Shown here one piece after another: positions 8,165 to 18,403 of a stretch of 34,630 bases of DNA (position 1 is its first letter; the number at the start of each line of letters is the position of its first letter). The position numbers were made by a program, and so were the translations under genes. The DNA is from Bacilli bacterium (GTDB lineage Bacteria > Bacillota_I > Bacilli_A > ML615J-28 > CAG-698): contig JAQUYR010000006.1 in assembly GCA_028691715.1 (NCBI GenBank), positions 1 through 34,630 on the forward strand, given 5' to 3'. A model generated the notes under the pieces. The model ran no database searches. It saw only the letters and a program-made list of their open reading frames with translations, and was not told the origin of the DNA.

Positions 8165-10102
8165 CTAGCTAATCTTAGCAAAATTGTTTTCTTTTAATAT
8201 TTGAATTACTTCCAAGCTGTTTTTTGAACTGCTGGCAGTCAATATCATACCCTCTGATAAATGACCTCTGATTTTTACAGGTTTAAGATTAGCAACAACG
8301 ACAATTTTTTTACCTACTAAATCAAGAGGAGCATAAAATTCAGAAATACCTGAAATTATTTGACGAGGTTTATCGTCAATTTTAACCTTCAAAATCAACA
8401 GTTTATCTGAGCCTTCCATTTTTGAAGCCTCAATAACTTCAGCCACTCGTAAATCTATTTTAGAAAAGTCTTCAATTGAAATCTCATTTTTTGTTGGTGC
8501 TTCTTCTTTTTTTGCAACATTTTTTTCTTGATGATATTTCTGCTCTTCCACTAAATCAAGACGCTTAAATAAAACTATTGGCTTTGTAACCACTTTAACA
8601 TCAGAAGTTTTCCCATATTCCAGAGAATCAAAGGCTTGATTTTCTGGTAAGACACCCATTTCTTCAAACATTATCTTTGAAGTATCTGGCATTACTGGCA
8701 TGACCATAATTGCTACCAAGCGCAAAACTTCATAAAGGTGATACATAACAGAATTAAGTTCAGCCTTTTTGTCTTCATCTTTTGCCAGAATCCATGGAGT
8801 TGTCTCGTCAATGTATTTGTTTGCTCGACTTATCAGACTCCAAACCTCAGTTAATCCATTTTGAAAGCGAAAATTAGAAAAATTCTCGTTATAATTATTG
8901 ATTACTTCTTTGCTCAAATTCTCTAATTCTGTTGCGAAAGTATCACTTTTTTCTTTTGGTTTAATCACAACTCCATCAAAATACTTGTTAATCATCGCAA
9001 TTGTTCTACTTAAAAGATTTCCCAAATCATTTGCTAAATCGGTATTATATCTTTCGATAAAGCGATCATAAGAAAATAAACAATCATTACCTAAAGGCAT
9101 CTCTCTTGTTAAATAGTATCTAAGCGGATCAAGTCCATAACGCTTTGTAACATCAAGTGGATAGATGATATTCCCAACAGATTTTGACATCTTACCTTCT
9201 TTCATTAAAACCCAACCATGAGCATAAAGCTTAAATTTGATTGGAATATCTAATGCCATTAAAATAATCGGCCAGTAAATTGCATGGAATCTTAGAATAT
9301 CTTTACCAACAACATGAACTACTTCGTCACCATTAAGCCAAAATTTATTATATAGAGTTTCATCCTTACTACCATAGCCTAAAGCTGTAATATAATTGCA
9401 TAAAGCATCAATCCAGACATAGATTACATGGCGAGGATTGCTCAAAACAGGAATTCCCCATTTAAAGGATGTTCTACTAACGCATAAATCCTCTAATCCT
9501 TGTTCAATAAAGGAAACAACCTCGTTCTTTCGAGATTCTGGCTGAATAAAATCGGGATTTTCTTCAATATATTTCAATAATCTATTACTATATTTTTTTA
9601 GGTTTAAAAAATAGCTTTCTTCTTTAACCTTTCTAGTGGGCTTACCACAATCAGGGCAAATACATTCTTCACCAACCTGAGTTTTGGTAAAATATGCCTC
9701 ACAAGCTACACAGTAATCACCCTCATAATATCCTAAATAGATATCTTTATTTTTTAACATCTTTTCAAATAGTTGTTGAACTACCTCGGTGTGACGGATT
9801 TCTGAGGTTTGAATAAAATCATCATTGGTAATATTCAAATTTTTCCATAACTCTTTAGTCGATTTAGCGATATCATTTACCATTTCCTGTGGACTTTTAC
9901 CAGCCTTTTTAGCTGCTTCTTCTATCTTTTGACCATGCTCATCCATTCCTGTTAAAAAGAAAGTATCTATTCCTTTTAAACGATTATATCTAGCAAATAC
10001 ATCGCAAACAATTGTTGAATAGGAATTTCCAATATGAACATTACCACTGGCATAATATATCGGGGTTGTGACATAGCAGGTTTTTTTGTTTTTGTTTTCC
10101 AT
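8165..10102 (-). CDS. metG: Methionyl-tRNA synthetase with C-terminal tRNA-binding domain
   Basis: TTPIYYASGNVHIGNSYST, CVACEAYFTKTQVGEECICPDCGKPT zinc site, GKMSKSVGNII, C-terminal IDLRVAEVIEASKMEGSDKLL. Confidence 0.97.
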   Translation of the reverse strand: MENKNKKTCYVTTPIYYASGNVHIGNSYSTIVCDVFARYNRLKGIDTFFLTGMDEHGQKIEEAAKKAGKSPQEMVNDIAKSTKELWKNLNITNDDFIQTSEIRHTEVVQQLFEKMLKNKDIYLGYYEGDYCVACEAYFTKTQVGEECICPDCGKPTRKVKEESYFLNLKKYSNRLLKYIEENPDFIQPESRKNEVVSFIEQGLEDLCVSRTSFKWGIPVLSNPRHVIYVWIDALCNYITALGYGSKDETLYNKFWLNGDEVVHVVGKDILRFHAIYWPIILMALDIPIKFKLYAHGWVLMKEGKMSKSVGNIIYPLDVTKRYGLDPLRYYLTREMPLGNDCLFSYDRFIERYNTDLANDLGNLLSRTIAMINKYFDGVVIKPKEKSDTFATELENLSKEVINNYNENFSNFRFQNGLTEVWSLISRANKYIDETTPWILAKDEDKKAELNSVMYHLYEVLRLVAIMVMPVMPDTSKIMFEEMGVLPENQAFDSLEYGKTSDVKVVTKPIVLFKRLDLVEEQKYHQEKNVAKKEEAPTKNEISIEDFSKIDLRVAEVIEASKMEGSDKLLILKVKIDDKPRQIISGISEFYAPLDLVGKKIVVVANLKPVKIRGHLSEGMILTASSSKNSLEVIQILKENNFAKIS

Positions 10103-10111
10103 GACAATCCT

Positions 10112-11068
10112 CTACCACAACATCTTAAATACTTTATATTTTTCAAGAACAGGAGGAGTATCATCACCTAATGATTCAGCGATTGGAGCAGTAACAATTT
10201 GATTATTTTTTTGACAAACACAAACTCCGGTTTCTCCATTCATTAATGCTTCAACTGCTTTATAACCCATTTCTGATGCTAAAACTCGATCCTTTGCTGT
10301 AGGTCTTCCACCCCTTTGGATATGTCCAAGAATAGTTGCGCGAGCATCAAAAGGAGTTTTTTCACTAACCTCTTTTGCCAACCAATTAACATCGACCATA
10401 TTTTCAGCAACAATAATAATGGCGTGATTTTTTGCTTTGGCTGCTTGAGTAACATTATCCAAAATGGATTCCAAGTCAAATCCTGTTTCCTTACAGACAA
10501 CACATTCAGCACCAACAGCAATTGCTGTCCAAATAGCAATGTCACCACAATTTCTTCCCATAACTTCAATTATGCTACAACGACGATGACTACTCGAAGT
10601 ATCTCTCAGTTTATCCACTGCTTCAACAACAGTATTTAAAGCTGTATCAAAACCAATAGTAAATTCAGTTCCACTGATATCATTATCAATAGTTCCAGGA
10701 ACTCCAACAGTATTGACACCCATATTGGAAAGAGCTAAAGCTCCACGATATGTTCCATCACCACCAATAGCAACAACAGCATCAATACCATAAATAGCAA
10801 GATTATCAATCGCAACTTTTCTTACTTCTTCATTACTAAATTCTTTCAAGCGAGCAGTTCCTAAAAACGTTCCTCCAAGACCTAATTTTTCAGAAACCGA
10901 TTTGCGATATAGCCTTTCAATCCTTCCTTCATACATTCCTAAAAAGCCATCATGAATCCCATAGACCTCAAGTCCTTTTTGAATAGCAGTACGAACAACA
11001 GCTCTAATAGCCGCATTCATTCCAGGAGCATCGCCACCTGATGTTAAAACACCTATTTTTTTTATCAT
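10112..11068 (-). CDS. pfkA: ATP-dependent 6-phosphofructokinase
   Basis: IGVLTSGGDAPGMNAAIRAVVR, AIGGDGTYRGA, PGTIDNDI, EVMGRNCGDIA, LGHIQRGGRPT. Confidence 0.97.
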   Translation of the reverse strand: MIKKIGVLTSGGDAPGMNAAIRAVVRTAIQKGLEVYGIHDGFLGMYEGRIERLYRKSVSEKLGLGGTFLGTARLKEFSNEEVRKVAIDNLAIYGIDAVVAIGGDGTYRGALALSNMGVNTVGVPGTIDNDISGTEFTIGFDTALNTVVEAVDKLRDTSSSHRRCSIIEVMGRNCGDIAIWTAIAVGAECVVCKETGFDLESILDNVTQAAKAKNHAIIIVAENMVDVNWLAKEVSEKTPFDARATILGHIQRGGRPTAKDRVLASEMGYKAVEALMNGETGVCVCQKNNQIVTAPIAESLGDDTPPVLEKYKVFKMLW

Positions 11069-11132
11069 AAAACACCTCTATACATTATATTTTCCCTTAT
11101 GTTTAATATTCAATAATTATACCACTTTTTTC

Positions 11133-14100
11133 TTATTTAACAATAAAAATATTTTCTAGTATTAATTGTTTTTTTCCATCGCGGACATCTGTTTTCCCCT
11201 CGCCAACATAGACTACCCCATAATCCATTTTATCGGCATTTTCCTGATAATTTCTGGGGAATAAAACAGCATCTATTGATTCTGTTTCATCATAAATTTC
11301 TAAAAAGGCCATATTATCGTTCTTTTTAGTCTTGATAACTTTGATGCGATTGATGGCAAATAGTATTCTTTGTTTTTGACCAACTTCTAGTTCTACAATA
11401 TCAATCGTTTTGTATTTTGCTTTTGCTGAAAGATATTTTCTAAAAATATCATACTTGAGATTCATTCCCAAATACTCCTTTTCTAATCTAGAAATTTCTT
11501 CAAAGCTATATTCTTCATCACTAAAAACATGTTTATTTAATTTATCCTTTAAAATAGCCCCATAATTTGATAACTCTAGGCTTGTATCATATTCCATTAC
11601 CATTTGTTTTCTAGGAATCTTAAATTCATCCAGGGCTCCAGCATATATCATACTCTCAACAATTCGCTTATTAAAAATATCTTTAGTTCTTCTGATGAAT
11701 TCATCATAATCCTGATACATTCCATTTTTATCTCTTTCCTCTAAAAAGCTTTTAAGCGTTAATGCTCCAAGATTTTGAATTCCTAACAATGAATAATAAA
11801 TTCCCTCTTCACAAACAACAAAATCGTCTCTGCTTCTATTAACAGATGGTAAAAAAACCTTTATATTACGACGATTGCAATTGTTTATATATGTTTTTAT
11901 CAAACGAATACTTCCTATTGTATTACTCATTAATACTGCCATAAAATATTTATAATAGTGACATTTTAAATATCCCATCTGATAAGCAACTAATGAATAT
12001 GATACTGAATGCGACTTGTTAAATCCATAATTTGCAAATTTAACAATATAATCATAAACTTCATTGCTAAGTTCTTCAGAATGCCCCTTCTTAACAGCGC
12101 TTTTTATAAAGCGGTCACGTTCAGCAATCAAAATACTACTATTTTTTTTAGATATTGCTCTCCTCAAAATATCTGCTTGACCAGGGGTATAGCCAGCAAA
12201 ATGCTGAGCAATAAGAATAATTTGTTCCTGAAAAACAATTATTCCATATGTTGATTCCAAATCCCTTTGCAGATCTTTGTGCAGATATTCAACCTTTTCT
12301 TCACCAAATTTGCGCTTAACAAATGTGGGGATCATATCCTTTGGTCCTGGTCTGAATAACGCGATGGCATTAACTATATCGTTAAACTCACTCGTTTTAA
12401 GCATCATCAGGGTTTTCTTCATCCCTCCAGATTCCAATTGAAACAAACCATCAGTATCCCCATTAGCTATCATTTCATATGTAGGGTGATCATCTAAAGG
12501 AATTTCATTGATATTTATTCCACCACCAATTTTCGCAATCACATCATCAATAATAGTCAGATTTCTTATGCCTAAAAAATCTATTTTAACAAGCCCGATT
12601 TTTTCTAAATCACTAGCCTCATACTGTGTCTGTGAAAGCCCGTTAATTCCTTCCTGTAGTGGCGTATAGTTAACTAAGTCAGCATCTCCGATAACAACTC
12701 CAGCGGCATGTGTAGATACATGGCGAGGTAATCCCTCAAGCTTCGTAGCCAAAGAAATCAGCTTAGCCACTTGTTCATTTTCTCTTATCATCTGTTTGAA
12801 AAGAGGATTATTATTTATTATCGTTTCCATTGAATCAAAGCCATTACCAGTATATTTTAGTATTTCTTCAAGATAAAGTTCACTTATCTTCATGACTCTA
12901 GCGATGTCACGTATAGCTAACCTGACACCGAATGTTCCAAATGTTGAAATGTGAGCTACTTTATCGCGCCCATACTTTTCCCCAACATAAGAAATAACCT
13001 CATCACGGCGATTGTCAGGAAAATCCATATCGATATCTGGCATTGATATTCTTTCTGGATTCAAAAATCTTTCAAATAATAAATCATATTTCAAAGGATC
13101 GATGTTTGTAATGCCAAGAGAATACGACACCAAAGAACCAGGTGCTGAACCTCTACCAGGTCCAACTAAAATATTTGATTTTTTAGCATATTTTACAAAA
13201 TCATAAACTATTAAAAAGTAATCGCTGAATCCCATTTTTATAATTATATCTAATTCATATAAAAGGCGCTCACGATATTTCTCAAAATCACTAGCCTGTC
13301 CCTTGAGACGCTTATTCAATCCAATCATTGCCAATTCTTTTAGATAGCTATCTGTATCTTTGATATTACCAAAGAATACTGGCATTTTATATTCGCCTAA
13401 CTTAATCTCTAGTTGGCATTTGTTAGCAATTTCAATGGTCTTTTCAATCAATTTAGGGTATTTCCTAAACAAATCATTTGCTTGAACAGGAGAAATAAAT
13501 GATTGGTTCATTTCTTTTTCAGAATAAGGGTAATTATTCAAAGATAAGCCAATGCATTTTAAAACCTTATATACCTCAAAGTCATCATTTTCCAGATAGC
13601 TTGTCTTATTAATCGCTACACTTGGAAGTCCCAAATCTGTAGCAAAATTGATCAATTCCTGAGCTATGTTCTTCATTTCATAGGTCTGTAAGTCAATACC
13701 TAAATAAACATCAACAAAGTACTCCTGATATCTTTTGATTGCTTTTTGGCTCTCTTCATAATTACCTTCCCGATACAGCTTTACTATCTCATTTTCATCA
13801 CTTGGGATAACAATTATGCAGTTATCTGTCATTGTTTTTAGTTTATTTAAACTCAATCCATCTTTGTTAATTTTTACCTCAGTTGCAATTTTTAGTAAGG
13901 AAAGATACCCTTGGTAGTTCTTAGCGTATAATAATAATGTACTATAAAAATTATTCTCCAAAGAAATGGTTACATCAATACCTATAATCGGTTTTATCCC
14001 TTTTTCTTTACAAAGACAATAGAATTTAAAAGCACCATACATATTGCTATCGGTAATAGCAATAGCTTCGTAACCAAAATCTACCGCTCTATCTATTAAA

Positions 14101-14189
14101 CTGGTCAGTTTATTTGGGGAAGAAAGCATAGAATATTCAGTCTCTGTATATAAATTTACATATTTAGACATTTCATTGATTTTAGACAT
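11133..14189 (-). CDS. dnaE: DNA polymerase III alpha subunit, DnaE type
   Basis: N-terminal PHP-like domain, VGPGRGSAPGSLVSY, MPDIDMDFPDNRR catalytic acidic motif, LFRPGPKDMIP, FNKSHSVSYS. Confidence 0.96.
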   Translation of the reverse strand: MSKINEMSKYVNLYTETEYSMLSSPNKLTSLIDRAVDFGYEAIAITDSNMYGAFKFYCLCKEKGIKPIIGIDVTISLENNFYSTLLLYAKNYQGYLSLLKIATEVKINKDGLSLNKLKTMTDNCIIVIPSDENEIVKLYREGNYEESQKAIKRYQEYFVDVYLGIDLQTYEMKNIAQELINFATDLGLPSVAINKTSYLENDDFEVYKVLKCIGLSLNNYPYSEKEMNQSFISPVQANDLFRKYPKLIEKTIEIANKCQLEIKLGEYKMPVFFGNIKDTDSYLKELAMIGLNKRLKGQASDFEKYRERLLYELDIIIKMGFSDYFLIVYDFVKYAKKSNILVGPGRGSAPGSLVSYSLGITNIDPLKYDLLFERFLNPERISMPDIDMDFPDNRRDEVISYVGEKYGRDKVAHISTFGTFGVRLAIRDIARVMKISELYLEEILKYTGNGFDSMETIINNNPLFKQMIRENEQVAKLISLATKLEGLPRHVSTHAAGVVIGDADLVNYTPLQEGINGLSQTQYEASDLEKIGLVKIDFLGIRNLTIIDDVIAKIGGGININEIPLDDHPTYEMIANGDTDGLFQLESGGMKKTLMMLKTSEFNDIVNAIALFRPGPKDMIPTFVKRKFGEEKVEYLHKDLQRDLESTYGIIVFQEQIILIAQHFAGYTPGQADILRRAISKKNSSILIAERDRFIKSAVKKGHSEELSNEVYDYIVKFANYGFNKSHSVSYSLVAYQMGYLKCHYYKYFMAVLMSNTIGSIRLIKTYINNCNRRNIKVFLPSVNRSRDDFVVCEEGIYYSLLGIQNLGALTLKSFLEERDKNGMYQDYDEFIRRTKDIFNKRIVESMIYAGALDEFKIPRKQMVMEYDTSLELSNYGAILKDKLNKHVFSDEEYSFEEISRLEKEYLGMNLKYDIFRKYLSAKAKYKTIDIVELEVGQKQRILFAINRIKVIKTKKNDNMAFLEIYDETESIDAVLFPRNYQENADKMDYGVVYVGEGKTDVRDGKKQLILENIFIVK

Positions 14190-14307
14190 GCAATCTCACC
14201 TCGAATCAAAATTGAACAACAGTCATTACTTTTTACTGTTCCTTATACATAGTATAACACATCAAAAATGTTTTTTCATTATAAAATTTTATATTTTGAG
14301 CAGTTCA

Positions 14308-16476
14308 TCAATTGAAACGATTTTTCCTCTTTGATTTATAATATCTAATAGAAAAGGGAATACTAAACCCTCCAACCATTAAAAAAAATCCAATAATTAG
14401 AGGTTTGAAATAATCTTTGCTTTCTTTTATATATAGTGTTTTCTCTCCACTACTAAATCTTAGCAATTCTTTCTTAACAAACTCATTGGTTTGAGAAAAA
14501 GAAAAATTCTCCAGAGTATTTGTATACTGCCTAATAATAAATTGACCAATGACTATTCTAGATACATCAGGCATAAAAGAAATATTAGCAAGCTCTGTTC
14601 GCTTGTAGGATATTCCTCCGATATCATAGACTAGGTTGATTGTAGCCTTATATTCTTTGCCTATTTTTAAATCATTTAAGACAATATCACTAGTTGTTAT
14701 TGGGTAAGAATAGATTTCCTCCAAAGAATCATGCAAAAGGATAACTTCAAAATATCTAATAGTTTTTTCCAAATCAATACAAGATATATCTAGACAATAG
14801 GGGCTTGTATCATTAGATATTTCTAAATACGGCTCGCTTTTTATAACATTTATTGTATATGACAAATCTAGTTTCTTACTCAGTTCCTCTAGTTTTTGTT
14901 TGTAGACCATTGACTCAATTTTAACTTCATGAAGTCCAATTTCTTTTGGTGAGATAAAGGTAATAATTAGTTTCTTATTACTGTTATTGTAATCAAAATC
15001 ATAACTCACTTCTCCATTTACTGTAACCGATATAACATCATCAACTCCTTCAACAATAAAACTTAATTTATATTCGGTATTAGGTAGAATTTCTAAATCG
15101 GAATTTCTATTTTCTACTTCCGAAAAGTTTATTTGCTTTTTAGAGACATAGAATATATATTTCTCAATTTCACCATTTACTCCTGTTAGTTCTAACTCAT
15201 TTCTTCCCTCAGTTGTTAAAGAATAATTGTTTAATATTGAATTACCATTTAAATTAGCGACTCCGGTAAAGAGAATTTTATAGTTCAATGGATAAATACC
15301 ACCATCCATAATATTGATCTTTAAGGGAATATTAACATTATCAAATATATTAAAATTAAGGTCTCCCTTTGTAATATATTCTCTTTCACGACTATAATCA
15401 CCATAAATCTGTTCATTTAATGTTGGAGTATATTTTTCCTCTACCTTAGAAGCAATTCCATATAGAGTTGTTATGTTCTCTTCCTCATTATATACATCAA
15501 AAAGCAAATCTTTTTCAAGAGAATCAAAAAAAATAGCATTACAAGTTTTAACATAAGTACCACCTTGGAGAATCTTGTTCTCTAATCCCCCGACCTTTTT
15601 AAAATCAACAAGATCATATAAGTTTATTTCTTCATCACTAATTAATAACAAGGTGCCATTAACTCCAATATGAGAATATTCATAGTCTTCCAAAAAACTA
15701 TTCTTTCTCTTGAGATTAAGATCTTCATCAAATACACACAGAGCATTATCTAAGACAATATATATATTATCATCATATAAATTATAATCCCCTATTTTTT
15801 CAACATCATTGATAACAATAATATCTGAGGCAATTAATTCTTTCTCCAGTTTAGCAATGAATAAAACTTTATCACCAGTACCTGCTACTCCAAAATCACC
15901 ATTTGTTAATGGTTCTTTAATACCTAGCGCATAAAAACTTTCATCATTTGCTATAAGACCGATAAATTCTTCATTAAGATATCCTCCCAAAGCCTTTACT
16001 ACAACCTGATATTCACTATTGATTTTTATTATTAGAGCATCACTCAACGCTAGTTCGTTATGATTTGTCAGAACTTCACTACCATAATTGCTAATAGAGC
16101 CATAGACAAAAATTTCACCATTATTTGTGATGACTTGATATCTTCCAAAGACGCCACGTATTAATAGCATCTCTTTAACAATTATTCCTCTTGGTGACAG
16201 CTCAATAAAAAATAGTTCATCCCCCTTTTGATAAATCAGGACAATATTTTCTCCCTTATTAACGGCCTGAGGGTTTTCTATATCAAATAAAGAGTAACTC
16301 CACTCCATGTTGTTTTTCAGATAGTAATAATTATCTTCTTCTCTTACTAAATAGTAATTACCATCTGTCCAGACAATATCTTCATTTGACTCTATTTCTT
16401 CAGTAACAAGATTTATGCTTTCATGAATAATATTTGAGAAAAAAGCGCTTAAAATAAACACCAATGCTCTAAACAT
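14308..16476 (-). CDS. Predicted surface-anchored protein, propeller-like N-terminus and Ig-like region (paralogue of next gene)
   Basis: N-terminal hydrophobic segment MFRALVFILSAFFSN; C-terminal TM and basic tail IGFFLMVGGFSIPFSIRYYKSKRKNRFN. RBS GGAGGAAG at 16481-16488 supports start 16476, not 16515. Confidence 0.75.
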   Translation of the reverse strand: MFRALVFILSAFFSNIIHESINLVTEEIESNEDIVWTDGNYYLVREEDNYYYLKNNMEWSYSLFDIENPQAVNKGENIVLIYQKGDELFFIELSPRGIIVKEMLLIRGVFGRYQVITNNGEIFVYGSISNYGSEVLTNHNELALSDALIIKINSEYQVVVKALGGYLNEEFIGLIANDESFYALGIKEPLTNGDFGVAGTGDKVLFIAKLEKELIASDIIVINDVEKIGDYNLYDDNIYIVLDNALCVFDEDLNLKRKNSFLEDYEYSHIGVNGTLLLISDEEINLYDLVDFKKVGGLENKILQGGTYVKTCNAIFFDSLEKDLLFDVYNEEENITTLYGIASKVEEKYTPTLNEQIYGDYSREREYITKGDLNFNIFDNVNIPLKINIMDGGIYPLNYKILFTGVANLNGNSILNNYSLTTEGRNELELTGVNGEIEKYIFYVSKKQINFSEVENRNSDLEILPNTEYKLSFIVEGVDDVISVTVNGEVSYDFDYNNSNKKLIITFISPKEIGLHEVKIESMVYKQKLEELSKKLDLSYTINVIKSEPYLEISNDTSPYCLDISCIDLEKTIRYFEVILLHDSLEEIYSYPITTSDIVLNDLKIGKEYKATINLVYDIGGISYKRTELANISFMPDVSRIVIGQFIIRQYTNTLENFSFSQTNEFVKKELLRFSSGEKTLYIKESKDYFKPLIIGFFLMVGGFSIPFSIRYYKSKRKNRFN

Positions 16477-16477
16477 T

Positions 16478-18304
16478 TTACTTCCTCCTAAATGGTAGAA
16501 AAAAACCGATAGCAATTCCTAATAATCCCAATACTAAAGAAATATAAATATTGTAATCATCATCAACTGCCTTTGGTGACACTAAATTTAAAGTGGTTTT
16601 TTCTCCACTAGAGGTATCTTCAGTTTCTCCATAAAATTTTATATCTACTGCTAATTCATCTGTTATATCTCCTATATCAATTGCCATTTTCCTGACGGAG
16701 AAAGTTAAATAACTTTTTTCATTATTCCCAATTATTTCTAAAAGATATGTTCCTTCGTTAGGGCAACAATACCCTGATTCTATTCTTTCATTATTTAAAT
16801 ATCCACTACCATTAAAATAAAGAGGGACATTTATATCATAGACACCTTTATTATCTATGTTAACAATTAAAGGTATTTCTTTTATAATTGGTATTACAAA
16901 AGTATAGTCACCACAGGAAAATTCATAAAGTCTTTCATATGTTCCAAAATCCATCAATTCTTTTTCTGGAGCTAGTGCTTTCCCTGCTACATAAATACCA
17001 TTAAGTGAAATAGCTGTTTCCTCTATTTTTATATTGACGTAACTCTCTAGATATGGGGAAAATATACTTCCTTTAGAATGAGAGCCACCAATATATACTA
17101 GCCTATTGATCAAATATACATCGGTTATTTTGTCACCACTAAAAGAATTTATTCTTCGCGAGTATATATTTTCCAAATTATAGTTTAAAATGTTTATTTG
17201 CTTGTAATATTTATTACCATTTTTAATGTCCAAGGCAATAGTAATGTAATCACTAAATGAAATTTTAAAATTTGTGAATCGTGAGTTATCACTACAGACA
17301 TTAATCTTTCTACTACCAATAAAATTTAACTCCTTATCAAAAGTAGTAAACAGAAGACTATAATCCCAATAATTATTGCTTATGATTACTAATTTATCAT
17401 CTGATATTTTCATTTTGGATAGTTCCTTTATCGGATATTCTTCAATACTAAGGTAATCAGTATATTCAAGGAATTCATCGATTACAAGAATTGCCTGAAA
17501 ATCCTTGCCCAGCGGAGAAGAAAAATAACCCTCGCCACAAAACCTTAAATATGCATAGAGTTTCCCATCAAGCATTTGAGCATCGTAAAAAATATTATTG
17601 CCATTGTTACCATATAGATTTAACTGGTATTCATTAAAATTGTCTTTACTAACAAATCCAGCTACAATGTCTAAATTATTACCATCATTTGACAAGAAAT
17701 GTCCATCATTAGCATATGTTGTCCCTATGAAGTAGTATTTATCCTGATAATCAAATACCCTATATCCATAGCTATTACCATTACCATAAAAATCTATTTT
17801 ATCTTTTAGACCGCCATTTTGAGAAAATTTAGCGACCACAATCATATTCTTAGTTGTTTTCATCTCATAATTACCAGTTATTACTAAATAGTCATCATCA
17901 ATAATAGCATCTCTGATTTTTCCATATCCCCAATCATCCAGAATCTTTTCCCAAAGCAAAGTTTCGTTTTCATAATAGGCAATGTATGGGAATTCCCGAA
18001 GGTTTTCAGTCTCGTATGGGTGATTACCATTATCAATTGAGCCAATTATATAATAATCGTGCTCATTAACAGACAGCACCTTTTCCACATTGTAATCAAA
18101 ATTCTGATTCAAGATAAAGAAGTCTTTAGAGAATTCCACTCCTTCGTGATATTTCTCTTTATCGACTTTTATGATTTCAACATCCTCATTATAATATTCT
18201 TCAACATCTTCTTCATCTGCTGTTGTAATCACAGTTTGCTTGATTTCGTTATTTGTAATTGATGGCAAGGATAAAATTAATAAAATTAAAAGCAATTTTT
18301 TCAT
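16478..18304 (-). CDS. Predicted surface-anchored protein, propeller-like N-terminus and Ig-like region
   Basis: Signal peptide MKKLLLILLILSLPSITN, C-terminal TM LVLGLLGIAIGFFLPFRRK. RBS AGGAGGAA upstream of ATG 18304. Confidence 0.75.
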   Translation of the reverse strand: MKKLLLILLILSLPSITNNEIKQTVITTADEEDVEEYYNEDVEIIKVDKEKYHEGVEFSKDFFILNQNFDYNVEKVLSVNEHDYYIIGSIDNGNHPYETENLREFPYIAYYENETLLWEKILDDWGYGKIRDAIIDDDYLVITGNYEMKTTKNMIVVAKFSQNGGLKDKIDFYGNGNSYGYRVFDYQDKYYFIGTTYANDGHFLSNDGNNLDIVAGFVSKDNFNEYQLNLYGNNGNNIFYDAQMLDGKLYAYLRFCGEGYFSSPLGKDFQAILVIDEFLEYTDYLSIEEYPIKELSKMKISDDKLVIISNNYWDYSLLFTTFDKELNFIGSRKINVCSDNSRFTNFKISFSDYITIALDIKNGNKYYKQINILNYNLENIYSRRINSFSGDKITDVYLINRLVYIGGSHSKGSIFSPYLESYVNIKIEETAISLNGIYVAGKALAPEKELMDFGTYERLYEFSCGDYTFVIPIIKEIPLIVNIDNKGVYDINVPLYFNGSGYLNNERIESGYCCPNEGTYLLEIIGNNEKSYLTFSVRKMAIDIGDITDELAVDIKFYGETEDTSSGEKTTLNLVSPKAVDDDYNIYISLVLGLLGIAIGFFLPFRRK

Positions 18305-18365
18305 AACCGTAGTTCCTCCTATATTCATATATTAGGAATAAAAGCAATTTTTTATTTTTATAATT

Positions 18366-18394
18366 AAAAAATGCAAATGAATTTTCATTTGCAT
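18366..18394 (-). terminator. Terminator after ackA
   Basis: ATGCAAATGA-AAAT-TCATTTGCAT perfect 10-bp stem followed by a T run on the minus strand. Confidence 0.85.
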
Positions 18395-18403
18395 TAGAAT
18401 ATT

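Noticed and set aside
10279-10639. Overlapping ORFs on both strands inside pfkA
   Set aside because: Alternative frames of a well-conserved pfkA; no independent support.
14215-14255. Imperfect inverted repeat GAACAACAGT...ACTGTTCC upstream of dnaE
   Set aside because: Imperfect stem, long loop and no T tract; could be an operator but there is not enough evidence to call it.
18287-18350. 15-nt direct repeat AAAAAATTGCTTTTA at the start of the surface-protein gene and upstream of it
   Set aside because: Short and AT-rich; likely chance or minor local duplication, with no further structure.
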